Origin: JADGHX01 sp035760965
GTDB taxonomy: Bacteria; Pseudomonadota; Gammaproteobacteria; Steroidobacterales; Steroidobacteraceae
Assembly: GCA_035760965.1 (NCBI GenBank)
Contig: DASTRY010000095.1
Coordinates: 1 to 48,559 of the forward strand
DNA: 48,559 nucleotides
Reading direction: 5' to 3'
The position numbers were made by a program, and so were the translations under genes. Each line of letters opens with the position of its first letter. Positions within the stretch are counted from its first letter, which is position 1. This document shows, one piece after another, positions 33,408 through 42,244 of the stretch. The notes under the pieces were generated by a model that did no database searches, was not told the DNA's origin, and saw nothing but the letters and a program-made list of their open reading frames with translations.

Positions 33408-33433
33408 GTATTAACGCGCTAGCACATTAGCAC
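33408..33433. promoter_or_regulatory. 26-bp palindrome over the yerC-his promoter (candidate operator)
   Basis: A dyad centred on GCTAGC between 33420 and 33421; the 13-base arms (GTATTAACGCGCT and GTGCTAATGTGCT when read inward) match at 9 of 13 positions, with transitions only at the rest. It lies 11-37 bp before the yerC start and contains a minus-strand -10-like TAATAC (33413-33408). TrpR operators are likewise CTAG-centred dyads over the -10 region. A good candidate site for YerC. Confidence 0.6.
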
Positions 33434-33739
33434 GAAAGCGGCCGGCCGGGCGAGCTGGAAGACGAAAATGCGAGAAACTGGATGGCCCCGCTGCTGTGGG
33501 ACTGAAAAAACCGCTGCTTACGGGGCGGGCGGGTGCCTGCGGAACTGGACAGATCGGCCCAGCTGGGTGCCTGGCCGCCCATGAAGTAATGAAGCGTGGC
33601 GTCGTGTGCGACGCGTCAGAGCGTCAGCACGACGGGCGAGCTCGCACGGGATCGGGCACCGCTTCGCGCCGCGGGCTGGACCTGCAGCACATAATCGTGT
33701 CGTTTGATAACCATCCAGCCTGAACTCAGCACCAAACCG
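33434..33739. other. about 300 bp intergenic, no feature recognised
   Basis: Between the yerC-his control region and the metX promoter. Short frames on both strands lack homology and codon bias. It must hold any upstream activator sites for the two divergent operons, but I see no clear repeat or operator. Confidence 0.5.
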
Positions 33740-33769
33740 TTGACGTATCCGCGACACACCCCCTAAACT
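33740..33769 (+). promoter_or_regulatory. sigma-70 promoter of metX-metB
   Basis: TTGACG (33740-33745), 18-bp spacer, TAAACT (33764-33769). The expected start, about 33775, coincides with the 5' edge of the SAM riboswitch. Confidence 0.65.
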
Positions 33770-33775
33770 CGCCGC

Positions 33776-33901
33776 CACTCATCGAGACCGGCTGAGGGAA
33801 AGGCCCTTTGAAGCCGGGGCAACCGCCGAACCTAACCCGTTCGGAAAGGTGCCAACTCCTGCGGTCCAGCGCCAAACAGCGGCTGGGTCGGCAGATGAGC
33901 A
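33776..33901 (+). promoter_or_regulatory. SAM-I (S-box) riboswitch
   Basis: All SAM-I core blocks are in order: P1 5' strand CTCATC (33778-33783) with GATGAG (33894-33899); the kink-turn stretch GCTGAGGGA; GGCCC then TGAAGCCGGGGCAACC, close to the invariant TGAAGCCCGGCAACC; P3 CCGAAC/GTTCGG; the conserved GGAAAGGTGCCAACTCCTGC; and P4 CCAGC/GCTGG. It lies 128 bp before metX. High SAM should shut off methionine-pathway expression. The expression platform is not a clear T-tract terminator: a CCCGC/GCGGG stem near 33959-33978 could instead act near the ribosome site. In Xanthomonas the same class precedes metX. Confidence 0.93.
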
Positions 33902-34028
33902 GGTTGTGTAGCCCTCGCGGAGCCCGATCCGGGCGCGCGGGTGGATGGACAGAACCAGCCCGCCTCAACAGCGGGTGCTCTGTGAAGTTACCGATGAGCC
34001 AGTGTGGCAGGTGACTGCGGAGCATCCG

Positions 34029-35081
34029 ATGAACGCCTCGGTCGATACGGTTCCTTCCAAGACGCGGCAGCGCCTTGCGCGCGAAGCCGTGCCTGCGTCC
34101 GATCTCACGGTACGCGAAGGCATCCTGGAGCTGCCGGGCGAGCTCTCGCTGTATCACGGCGGAAAGCTCGGTGGCATCCACGTCGCATGGCGCATGGTGG
34201 GACCGGCGACTGCACCTGTCGTCTGCGCGCTCGGGGGCATCTCGGCCAACCGTCGCGTGTGCGTCACGGAGGACCCGCGCCAGAGCTGGTGGTCCCAGAT
34301 CGTCGGTTCCGGCTGCGCGCTCGACGTGAACCACTTCCGCGTTCTGAGCTTCGATTACCTCGGCGGCAGCGGCGACACCACCGGCCCGAAGGACGGCGGA
34401 AGCTTCCCGAGCATTTCGACCTACGACCAGGCGGAAGTACTGGTCGGTCTACTCAATCACCTCGGCATCAAGTCGCTGCGCGCCATTGCCGGCGGCTCGT
34501 ACGGCGGCATGGTCGCGCTCGCCTTCGCCGAGCGTTATCCCGAGCGCGTGCTGCAGGTTCTCACAATTGGCGCGGCCGATCGCGCCCACCCGATGGCGAC
34601 GGCCTGGCGCACCGTGCAGCGGCGCATCGTGCGTTTCGCCGCGCAGACCGGCAATGCGAAGGAAGGACTGCAGCTCGCGCGCGCGCTCGCGATGTCCACC
34701 TATCGCAGCAGCGAGGAGTTCGCCGCGCGGTTCGCCGGCTTGCCGAGCCAGGGCGACAACGGCTTCACGTTTCCCGTCGAGGACTATCTCTTCGCGCGCG
34801 GCGCCGATTACGCCGCGCGCCATCGTCCCGAAGCGTTTCTGTGTCTCTCCGAATCCATCGACCTGCATCGCGTCGATGCCTCGCGCATCTTCGTTCCGGT
34901 CGCGGCGGTGGGTATTCGCGAAGACCAGCTCGTGCCGCTCGCCGAAGTGCGCGGCATGGTGGCGCGACTGCCGTCGGGCCGCCTGCACGAGATCTCGTCC
35001 ATCTATGGTCATGATGCTTTCTTGAAGGAGTCGGAACAGTTGCGCCCCATATTCAACGCGGCCATCGGGAGCACGCCATGA
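34029..35081 (+). CDS. metX: homoserine O-acyltransferase (MetX)
   Basis: 350 residues, alpha/beta hydrolase. Oxyanion/nucleophile elbow AGGSYGGM with Ser157, acid Asp299 (REDQLVP) and His328 (IYGHDAFL); the substrate stretch LGGSGDTTGPKDGG is family-typical. It activates homoserine for methionine synthesis. MetX enzymes of gammaproteobacteria such as Xanthomonas often use succinyl-CoA rather than acetyl-CoA, so the donor is unresolved. ATG 34029 is preceded by GGAG (34019-34022); the longer frame from 33945 runs through the riboswitch platform. The stop overlaps metB (ATGA). Confidence 0.93.
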   Translation: MNASVDTVPSKTRQRLAREAVPASDLTVREGILELPGELSLYHGGKLGGIHVAWRMVGPATAPVVCALGGISANRRVCVTEDPRQSWWSQIVGSGCALDVNHFRVLSFDYLGGSGDTTGPKDGGSFPSISTYDQAEVLVGLLNHLGIKSLRAIAGGSYGGMVALAFAERYPERVLQVLTIGAADRAHPMATAWRTVQRRIVRFAAQTGNAKEGLQLARALAMSTYRSSEEFAARFAGLPSQGDNGFTFPVEDYLFARGADYAARHRPEAFLCLSESIDLHRVDASRIFVPVAAVGIREDQLVPLAEVRGMVARLPSGRLHEISSIYGHDAFLKESEQLRPIFNAAIGSTP

Positions 35082-36340
35082 GCACCGATCGCAAGGCGTC
35101 CGCAGCGCTCGGTGCTGCGCAGGAAGAGTGCGAGTTTCAGCAGAGCACGCTGGCCGTGCGCGCCGGGCTCGAGTGCGACGATCACACCGGCTGCGTCGTG
35201 CCGCCGATTCACCTGACGTCGACGTTCGCGTTTCGCGGCTTTGGCGAGAAGCGCGCGTACGACTACACGCGCTCGGGCAATCCGACGCGCGATCTGTTGG
35301 CGAACGCGCTCACGGAGCTGGAAGAGGGCGCCGGCGGCGTCGTGACGTCGACGGGGATGTCGGCGATCACGCTCGTCGGCTATCTCATCCCCGCGGGCGC
35401 GCGCATCGTCGCTCCGCACGATTGCTACGGCGGCACCTATCGGCTGTTCAACGCGTGGAACCAGCGCGGCGAGCGCAAGGTCGAGTTCGTGAACTTCAAC
35501 GACGAGGCGGCGGTGCGCGAGGCGCTCGCGACCCCGTGCGCGTTGCTCTGGATCGAGACGCCGAGCAATCCGCTGCTGCGGATCACCGACATCGAGAAGA
35601 TCGCCGCTCTCGGCCATGCCGCCGGGGCGATCGTGCTCGTCGACAACACGTTCCTGTCGCCCGCCTGGCAGCAGCCGCTGAAGCTCGGCGCGGACCTCGT
35701 GCTCCACTCGACGACGAAATACCTCAACGGTCACAGCGATGTCGTCGGTGGCGCCGTGGTAGCGCGAGACAAGGCGCTGCACGAGCAGCTCGTGTGGTGG
35801 GCGAACTGCCTCGGCGTGACCGGTGCGCCGTTCGATAGCTTCCTCACGCTTCGCGGTCTGCGCACGCTGCATGTCCGCCTCCAGCAGCATGCGAGCAACT
35901 CGCTTGCGCTCGCGCAGTGGCTGCAGGCGCAGCCCAACGTGAACAAGGTGTATTACCCGGGTTTGCCGACGCATCCGGGGCATGACGTCGCGCGGCGCCA
36001 GCAGCGTGCGTTCGGCGCGATCGTCACGTTCGATCTGGCCGGCGGACACGATGCCGTGCGGGCGTTCGTCAGCGACTTGAAGTGCTTCTCGCTTGCGGAG
36101 TCTCTCGGGGGAGTGGAGAGCCTCGTCGCGCATCCGGCGACGATGACGCATGCGGCGATGGATCCGGTCGCGCGTCAGAAGGCGGGATTGGTGGACGGAC
36201 TGCTGCGGCTGTCGGTCGGCATCGAAGCGCTGGAAGACCTGCAGGCGGACCTGGCTGCCGGGCTCGAACGCGCCGCAGCCGTCCTGCCGAAGGAAGCGGT
36301 TCGCGAGCCGAAAGTGATCGCGGTCGCGGCGTATTGCTAA
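35078..36340 (+). CDS. metB: cystathionine gamma-synthase / Cys-Met metabolism PLP enzyme
   Basis: 420 residues, Cys/Met-metabolism PLP family: YDYTRSGNPTRDLLANAL, TSTGMSAITLV, PHDCYGGTYRLF, ETPSNPLLRITDI, VDNTFLSPAWQQPL, Schiff-base Lys214 in STTKYLNGHSDVVGG, and SLGGVESLVAHPATMTHA. Coupling to metX by a 4-bp overlap favours the synthase, which joins O-acylhomoserine to cysteine, over a lyase; direct sulfhydrylation is possible. Shares the SAM riboswitch. Confidence 0.92.
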   Translation: MSTDRKASAALGAAQEECEFQQSTLAVRAGLECDDHTGCVVPPIHLTSTFAFRGFGEKRAYDYTRSGNPTRDLLANALTELEEGAGGVVTSTGMSAITLVGYLIPAGARIVAPHDCYGGTYRLFNAWNQRGERKVEFVNFNDEAAVREALATPCALLWIETPSNPLLRITDIEKIAALGHAAGAIVLVDNTFLSPAWQQPLKLGADLVLHSTTKYLNGHSDVVGGAVVARDKALHEQLVWWANCLGVTGAPFDSFLTLRGLRTLHVRLQQHASNSLALAQWLQAQPNVNKVYYPGLPTHPGHDVARRQQRAFGAIVTFDLAGGHDAVRAFVSDLKCFSLAESLGGVESLVAHPATMTHAAMDPVARQKAGLVDGLLRLSVGIEALEDLQADLAAGLERAAAVLPKEAVREPKVIAVAAYC

Positions 36341-36386
36341 CGGCACCGAGACGAGCCGTCACGTGTGTGATGCGCTCGTCTCGGCC

Positions 36387-36577
36387 CGGCGGTCTTCAGA
36401 GAGCCCGCACTGGGCGCTGCGCGCCCTCAGTGAGCCACCGGCCTTCAGTGAGGCCGCGATTCTTAGCGAGCCCGCCGGCCCCTGTGAAGTCCGCGATCCC
36501 AACCGAGCCGGCGGCCCCTCGGTCTGAGCCGGTCCGGTTGTCTGCGGTCTTAGTGGTCCAGTGAGTGCCGGCGGCGC
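36387..36577. repeat. degenerate ~20-bp iterations between metB and leuB
   Basis: The 237-bp gap between two convergent operons contains loosely repeated TTCAGTGAGCC-like units (for example near 36408, 36428, 36455 and 36553) mixed with CCGGCGGCCCC-type stretches that can pair with one another. No gene; probably a joint terminator region that has grown by slippage. Confidence 0.4.
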
Positions 36578-37642
36578 TCAGTGGGTCAGCGCGGCGATGA
36601 CGGCGTCGCCCACTTCGTGCGTCGAATAGCTGCGCGCGCCGGGCTCGGCAATGTCGGGTGTGCGCACGCCGTTCTCGATGCAGTGAATCGCCGCCAGCTC
36701 CAGCACGTCGGCCTCGTTCGTCAATCCGAGCGAATGCCGCAACAACATCGCGACGCTGAAGATCGTCCCGTACGGGTTCGCGATGCCCTTGCCCGCGATA
36801 TCCGGCGCCGAACCGTGGATCGGCTCGTACAGCCCGCGTTTCGTATCGCCGAGCGACGCCGACGGCAGCATGCCGAGCGAGCTCGAGAGCATCGACGCCT
36901 CGTCGGTCAGAATGTCGCCGAACATGTTCTCCGTCACGAGCACGTCGAAGTCGCGCGGCCGGCGGATGAGGTGCATCGCCGCCGCATCGACCAGCATGTG
37001 CTCGAGCTGCACGTCGGGGAACTCGGTCTTCATCACTCGCGTGACGACTTCGCGCCACAGGCGAGAGGTCTCGAGCACGTTCGATTTGTCGATGGACGTG
37101 AGCTTGCCGCGGCGACTGCGCGCCAGCTGCGCGGCAACGCGTGTGACGCGTTCGATCTCGGCGACGGTGTAGAGGCACAGGTCCGACGCTTCGAGCGGCG
37201 TGCGCCGCTTATCGCCGAAGTAGATGCCGCCGGTGAGCTCGCGCACGAACACGAGGTCGACGCCTTCGAGCACGTCGGGCTTCAGCGTCGAGGAATCGAT
37301 CAACGCACCGAGGACTTTGACCGGGCGCAGGTTCGCGTACACGCCCAGCTCGCGCCGCAAGCGCAGGAGGCCGGCCTCGGGTCGCAGCTTCGCGTGCGGC
37401 GCCGACCACTTCGGCCCACCGATGGCGCCGAGGAGCACGGCATCGGCTTCGAGACACAGATCGAGCGTCTTCGCCGGCAACGGATCCTCGTGCTTGTCGA
37501 TGGCGATGCCGCCGAAATCGGCCTCCACCAGCTCGAAGGTGTGGCCGAAACGCTGACCGATCGTGCGCAGGCAGCGCACTCCCTCGGCGACGACATCGGG
37601 TCCGATGCCATCACCGCCCAGAACCGTGATGTTCGCTTTCAT
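36578..37642 (-). CDS. leuB: 3-isopropylmalate dehydrogenase
   Basis: 354 residues, beta-decarboxylating dehydrogenase: VLGGDGIGPDVVAEGV, LLGAIGGPKW, ANLRPVKVL, RELTGGIYFG, metal Asp residues in MLVDAAAMHLIRRPRDFDVLVTENMFGDILTDEAS and the NAD loop PIHGSAPDIAGKGIANP. Third step of leucine synthesis. Last gene of the ilv-leu operon; ATGA overlap with leuD. Confidence 0.96.
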   Translation of the reverse strand: MKANITVLGGDGIGPDVVAEGVRCLRTIGQRFGHTFELVEADFGGIAIDKHEDPLPAKTLDLCLEADAVLLGAIGGPKWSAPHAKLRPEAGLLRLRRELGVYANLRPVKVLGALIDSSTLKPDVLEGVDLVFVRELTGGIYFGDKRRTPLEASDLCLYTVAEIERVTRVAAQLARSRRGKLTSIDKSNVLETSRLWREVVTRVMKTEFPDVQLEHMLVDAAAMHLIRRPRDFDVLVTENMFGDILTDEASMLSSSLGMLPSASLGDTKRGLYEPIHGSAPDIAGKGIANPYGTIFSVAMLLRHSLGLTNEADVLELAAIHCIENGVRTPDIAEPGARSYSTHEVGDAVIAALTH

Positions 37643-38220
37643 GCGGCGGACCGACGGCGCTCGTAGGCGTCGATTTCAGGTTGTTTGCTGAGGAGGAAGC
37701 CGAGCTCGTCCACGCCGTTCATCAGGCAGTAGCGCGCGAACGGCTCGAGTGGAAAGCGCACGCGCGTGCCGTTCGGCAGCGCGACCGTCGTCGTCTCCAG
37801 ATCGACCGTGATCTCGGCGCCCGGATTGGCGAGCAGCCACGCGCTCGTCGCTTCGTCGACGAGCACGGGCACGAGGCCGTTCTTCAGCGAGTTGTTGCGG
37901 AAGATGTCCGCGAACTCGGTGCTGATGACCGCGCGGAAACCGTAATCCGTGAGCGCCCATGGCGCATGCTCGCGCGAGGAGCCGCAGCCGAAATTGCGGC
38001 CCGCGACGAGAATCGTGCAGCCCTGCGCTTGCGGCTGGTTGAGCACGAAGTCCGGCTTCGGTGCGCCGTTCGCGTCGTAGCGCCAATCGGCGAACAGATT
38101 CTTGCCGAATCCCTCGCGCGTGGTTGCGCGCAAAAAGCGCGCGGGAATGATCTGATCCGTGTCGATGTTCTCGAGCGGCAACACCGCCGTACGCGATCGA
38201 ATGCTCTTGATGGGTTCCAT
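37639..38220 (-). CDS. leuD: 3-isopropylmalate dehydratase small subunit
   Basis: 193 residues, aconitase swivelling domain: LENIDTDQIIPARFL, GRNFGCGSSREHAPWAL (substrate-binding SREH) and FADIFRNNSLKNGL. Forms isopropylmalate isomerase with LeuC. ATG 38220 follows GGAGG by ten bases; the in-frame extension into leuC's end is not homologous. Confidence 0.96.
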   Translation of the reverse strand: MEPIKSIRSRTAVLPLENIDTDQIIPARFLRATTREGFGKNLFADWRYDANGAPKPDFVLNQPQAQGCTILVAGRNFGCGSSREHAPWALTDYGFRAVISTEFADIFRNNSLKNGLVPVLVDEATSAWLLANPGAEITVDLETTTVALPNGTRVRFPLEPFARYCLMNGVDELGFLLSKQPEIDAYERRRSAA

Positions 38221-38237
38221 GGGTTCTGCGCCTCCGC

Positions 38238-39650
38238 TCAGCCGGCCAACAGCTCGCGCGGATCCGTGATGCGGCCGCGCACGGCCGAGGCGGCGGCCGT
38301 CAACGGGCTCGCAAGTAGCGTACGCGCACCCGTGCCTTGGCGCCCTTCGAAATTGCGATTGCTGGTGCTCACCGAATACTGCCCGGCGGCGACCGTATCG
38401 CCGTTCATGCCGAGACACATCGAGCAGCCGGACTCGCGCCATTCGGCACCCGCATCGATGAAGACGCGATGCAGGCCTTCGGCTTCAGCGGCGCGCTTGA
38501 CCTCTTGCGAGCCGGGAACGATCAGCATCTTCACGCCGCTCGCGATCTTGCGACCTCGCAGCACGCGCGCCGCGCTCCGCAGATCCGATAATCGCGAGTT
38601 GGTGCAGCTGCCGATGAAGACGACGTTGACCGGCTTGTCGCGCAACGTCGTGCCGGCATCGAAGCCCATGTAGGCCAGCGATTTCTCGAAGGCGACATCG
38701 TTCTGCCGCACGGGCACCGCGCCTGTGATCGGAATGACCATGCCCGGGTTCGTGCCGTAGGTGATCATCGGCTCGAGCGTGGACGCGTCGATTTCAATCT
38801 CCTTGTCAAAGCGGGCGCCGGCATCCGTTGCGAGCTGGCGCCAGTCGGCGAGCGCCGCCTCCCACGCCGCACCCTTGGGGGCGCGCGGCCGATCCTTCAG
38901 GTACGCGAAGGTCGTCTCGTCCGGCGCGACCATCCCGGCGCGGGCACCGGCTTCGATCGACATGTTGCAGATGGTCATGCGCTCGTCCATGTCGAGCGCG
39001 CGAATCGCTTCGCCTCGATACTCGATGACGTAGCCCGTGCCGCCGGCGACGCCGAGCTTGCCGATGATCGCGAGGATCAAATCTTTCGCTGTGACGCCGG
39101 GCCGCAGCTTGCCGCTCACGTTCACTGCCAGCGTCTTCGGCTTTCGCTGCAGCAGACACTGAGTCGCGAAGACGTGGCCGACCTCGGTCGAGCCGATGCC
39201 GAAGGCGAGCGCGCCGAAGGCGCCATGCGTGCTCGTGTGGCTGTCGCCGCAGACGACGGTCTTGCCCGGCTGCGTGACTCCGAGCTCCGGCCCGATGACG
39301 TGCACGATGCCCCGCGATGCGCTCTGCAGCCCGAGAAGCTCGATGCCGAATTCGGCGCAATTCTTTTCGAGCTCGCGAATCTGCTTGGCGGCCGATTCGA
39401 TGGTGATGGGCGCGCCGCCGAACACCTGCTCGGTGCGCGTCGGCGTCGAATGATCCATCGTCGCGAGCGTGAGATCCGTGCGGCGCACCCGCAGCCCGCG
39501 CTTGCGCAGCTCGGCGAACGCCTGCGGGCTCGTCACTTCATGAATCAGGTGCAGATCGATGTACAGAACGGCCGGGGTATCGGCGGTCTCGGGAACGACT
39601 TCGTGCCGTTCCCAGACCTTTTCGAACAGCGTCTTCGGTTGCATGGACAT
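38238..39650 (-). CDS. leuC: 3-isopropylmalate dehydratase large subunit
   Basis: 470 residues, aconitase family with the three [4Fe-4S] cysteines in CTNSR (GSCTNSRLSD) and SGCSMCLGMN, plus VCGDSHTSTHGAFGALAFGIG. Catalyses isomerisation of 2- to 3-isopropylmalate with LeuD. The ATG immediately follows the ilvE stop with no gap. Confidence 0.96.
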   Translation of the reverse strand: MSMQPKTLFEKVWERHEVVPETADTPAVLYIDLHLIHEVTSPQAFAELRKRGLRVRRTDLTLATMDHSTPTRTEQVFGGAPITIESAAKQIRELEKNCAEFGIELLGLQSASRGIVHVIGPELGVTQPGKTVVCGDSHTSTHGAFGALAFGIGSTEVGHVFATQCLLQRKPKTLAVNVSGKLRPGVTAKDLILAIIGKLGVAGGTGYVIEYRGEAIRALDMDERMTICNMSIEAGARAGMVAPDETTFAYLKDRPRAPKGAAWEAALADWRQLATDAGARFDKEIEIDASTLEPMITYGTNPGMVIPITGAVPVRQNDVAFEKSLAYMGFDAGTTLRDKPVNVVFIGSCTNSRLSDLRSAARVLRGRKIASGVKMLIVPGSQEVKRAAEAEGLHRVFIDAGAEWRESGCSMCLGMNGDTVAAGQYSVSTSNRNFEGRQGTGARTLLASPLTAAASAVRGRITDPRELLAG

Positions 39651-40607
39651 TCAACTGACTGCGGCTACTCGCTGGGACATGTCGACGGGGTCGAGCCATT
39701 TGTATTTGTCGGGAGTCTTGCCCGAGAAGAGGCCGAAGAACGCCTCCTGCAGCGACTGCGTCACCGGCCCGCGCTTGCCGCTGCCGACCGTGATGCGATC
39801 GACCGAGCGGATCGGCGTGATCTCCGCGGCGGTGCCGGTCATGAACAGCTCGTCCGCGATGTACAGCATCTCGCGAGGCATCGGGCCTTCGCGCACTTCG
39901 ATGCCGTTGTCGCGCGCGAGGCGCATCACGCAATCGCGCGTGATTCCCGCGAGCACGGAATAGGCGAGGGCAGGCGTGTACAGCACACCGTCCTTGACCG
40001 CGAAGAGGTTCTCGCCCGCGCCTTCGCTCACCGTGCCGTCGGGCGCGAGCCCGATGCCCTCGGCAAAGCCGAGGCGGCGCGCTTCCGCGCCGATGAGCTG
40101 GCTCGACAAGTAGTTGCCCGCGGCCTTCGCCAGCGCCGGAATGGTGTTCGGCGCGACGCGATTCCACGAGGAGACGCAGACGTCGACGCCCTGTTCCTCG
40201 CTCTCGCTGCCGAGGTACTTGCCCCATTCCCACGCGGCGATCGCGACCTCGGTGGGCGGATCGACCTTCGGCGAAACCCCGATCTCGCCATACCCTTTGA
40301 ACACGACCGGCCGCAGGTACGCACCGCGCGCGAGGCCGTTCATCGACACGACCTGACGGCACGCCTCGTTGATCTGCTCGGGCGTGTAGGGCATGTGGAT
40401 GCGATAGATCTTCGCCGAGTCGAACAGCCGCTTCGTGTGATCCTGCAAGCGGAAGATCGCGACGCCGTTCGCCGTCTGATAGGCGCGGACGCCTTCGAAA
40501 ACCGAAGAACCGTAGTGAAGCGCATGCGCAAGCACGTGCACCGTGGCCTTCTCCCACGGAACGAGCTTGCCGTTGAACCAGATGTACTGAGTGGCCGGTA
40601 TGGGCAT
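39651..40607 (-). CDS. ilvE: branched-chain amino acid aminotransferase
   Basis: 318 residues, PLP fold type IV: VHVLAHALHYGSSVFEGVRAY, IYRIHMPYTPEQ, catalytic lysine in ALAKAAGNYLSSQ, EGIGLAPDGTVSEGAGENLFAV, and TGTAAEITPIRSVD. It performs the last step for Leu, Ile and Val, which explains its placement between leuA and leuC. Confidence 0.95.
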   Translation of the reverse strand: MPIPATQYIWFNGKLVPWEKATVHVLAHALHYGSSVFEGVRAYQTANGVAIFRLQDHTKRLFDSAKIYRIHMPYTPEQINEACRQVVSMNGLARGAYLRPVVFKGYGEIGVSPKVDPPTEVAIAAWEWGKYLGSESEEQGVDVCVSSWNRVAPNTIPALAKAAGNYLSSQLIGAEARRLGFAEGIGLAPDGTVSEGAGENLFAVKDGVLYTPALAYSVLAGITRDCVMRLARDNGIEVREGPMPREMLYIADELFMTGTAAEITPIRSVDRITVGSGKRGPVTQSLQEAFFGLFSGKTPDKYKWLDPVDMSQRVAAVS

Positions 40608-40625
40608 GGATGGAAGCTCCGTGAA

Positions 40626-42212
40626 TTAGATCGCCGCACGCGCCGCGCGGGCCGCCTCGGTCCGTCGCTCGTCGCGCACGCGTGCGCTGGTTCTCAGCGC
40701 GAGCTCGATGCGATTGATCACTTCGAGGAACGCCTTCGTGCTCGATTCGACGATGTTCGTGCTCACGCTCGAGCCGCGATAAGTGCGCTGATTGTACTCG
40801 ACGTAGATGACGGCCTCGCCCTGCGCGTCCTCGCCCTCGGTCACGCCGCGCACCTCGAACTTGCGTAGCGCCACGTTGATGCCGGTGGCCGCTTCGATCG
40901 CCTTGAACGCGGCGTCGACCGGGCCATCGCCCGTCACGGTGCGCTCGACCGAGCGGCCGTCCGCATGCGTGAGCTGGACGTAGGCTTCGGCGGGCGCGTT
41001 CAGGGTCGCGGCGATCCGCAGCTCGCCGAGATTCCAGGGGCCCTCCGCGTGATTTTCCGCGCGCAGCACCAGCGCCTCGATGTCGCCGTCGAACAGCTCC
41101 TTCTTCTTGTCGGCGAGCGCCTTGAATTCCTCGAACACGCGATTGAACTCGGCCTCGTCCAGCTCGAAGCCGAGGCTCTTCACGCGCTCGCGGAACGCAT
41201 GCCGCCCGCTGTGCTTGCCGAGGACGAGACTGCTGCGCGACAGACCGACGTCCTCGGGACGCATGATCTCGTACGTCGAGTGATGCTTCAGCATCCCGTG
41301 CTGGTGAATGCCGGACTCGTGCGCGAAAGCGTTCTCGCCTACTACTGCTTTGTTTCGCGGCACCGGCATGCCGGTGATGTTCGAGACGAGGCGCGAAGTC
41401 GGATAGAGCCGCGTCGTCTGGATGTTCGTGCGCACGTTGAAGAACGCATCGCGCGTGCGCAGCGCCATCACCACTTCTTCCAGCGAGCAGTTGCCGGCCC
41501 GTTCACCGATGCCGTTGATCGTGCACTCGATCTGCCGAGCGCCGGCAACCACGGCCGTGAGGCTGTTTGCGACGGCCATGCCGAGATCGTCGTGGCAGTG
41601 CACGGAGAGGCGCGCACGGTCGATGCCGCGCACGTTCTTGCGCAGATAGCGGAACAGCTCCGCGAACTCATCGGGCACGGTGTAGCCCACGGTGTCCGGA
41701 ATGTTCACGGTGGTCGCGCCCGCGTCGATGGCGGCTTCGACGACCTGCGCGAGGAACTCGAGCTCGGTGCGCGAGGCGTCCTCGGGGGAGAACTCGACGT
41801 CCTCGCAGAAGTCCCGCGCGATCTTCACGCCCTCGACGGCGGTCTTGAGGATCTGTTCCTCCGCCATGTTGAGCTTGTACTGGCGGTGAATCGCGCTCGT
41901 CGCGAGGAAGACGTGAATGCGATGGCGGGGCGCATCGCGCAGCGCCTTCGCGGCAAGCTCGATGTCGTCGCGATTGCAGCGCGCGAGACCGCAGATGATC
42001 GAGCCCTGCACCTCGCGTGCGACGGCGTTGACGCTCTCCCAATCGCCGCGCGAGGCGGCGGGGAAGCCCGCTTCGATGACGTCGACTCCGAGCTCCGCGA
42101 GCGCGCGCGCTACACGCAGCTTCTCGGGCCGGGTCATGCTGCAGCCCGGCGCTTGCTCGCCGTCGCGCAGAGTCGTATCGAAGATCAGGACTTGGTCGGG
42201 ATTGGGAGCCAT
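40626..42212 (-). CDS. leuA: 2-isopropylmalate synthase
   Basis: 528 residues. HMGL-like barrel: FDTTLRDGEQAPGCSM, VHCHDDLGMAVANSL with the metal HxD/HxH elements, NGIGERAGNCSLEEV, and HESGIHQHGMLK; then the LeuA regulatory domain (about 390-500; RTYRGSSVSTNIVESSTKAFL) that binds leucine. ATG 42212 has AAGGA upstream; the 12-residue extension to 42248 is not conserved. First committed leucine step. Confidence 0.96.
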   Translation of the reverse strand: MAPNPDQVLIFDTTLRDGEQAPGCSMTRPEKLRVARALAELGVDVIEAGFPAASRGDWESVNAVAREVQGSIICGLARCNRDDIELAAKALRDAPRHRIHVFLATSAIHRQYKLNMAEEQILKTAVEGVKIARDFCEDVEFSPEDASRTELEFLAQVVEAAIDAGATTVNIPDTVGYTVPDEFAELFRYLRKNVRGIDRARLSVHCHDDLGMAVANSLTAVVAGARQIECTINGIGERAGNCSLEEVVMALRTRDAFFNVRTNIQTTRLYPTSRLVSNITGMPVPRNKAVVGENAFAHESGIHQHGMLKHHSTYEIMRPEDVGLSRSSLVLGKHSGRHAFRERVKSLGFELDEAEFNRVFEEFKALADKKKELFDGDIEALVLRAENHAEGPWNLGELRIAATLNAPAEAYVQLTHADGRSVERTVTGDGPVDAAFKAIEAATGINVALRKFEVRGVTEGEDAQGEAVIYVEYNQRTYRGSSVSTNIVESSTKAFLEVINRIELALRTSARVRDERRTEAARAARAAI

Positions 42213-42244
42213 ATCTGAGGTCCTTTGGAGAGTGATGCCCGCGC

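Noticed and set aside
39174..40868. 564-codon plus-strand frame across leuC, ilvE and leuA
   Set aside because: Spans three well-supported minus-strand genes; composition is that of an antisense frame and no domain is recognisable.
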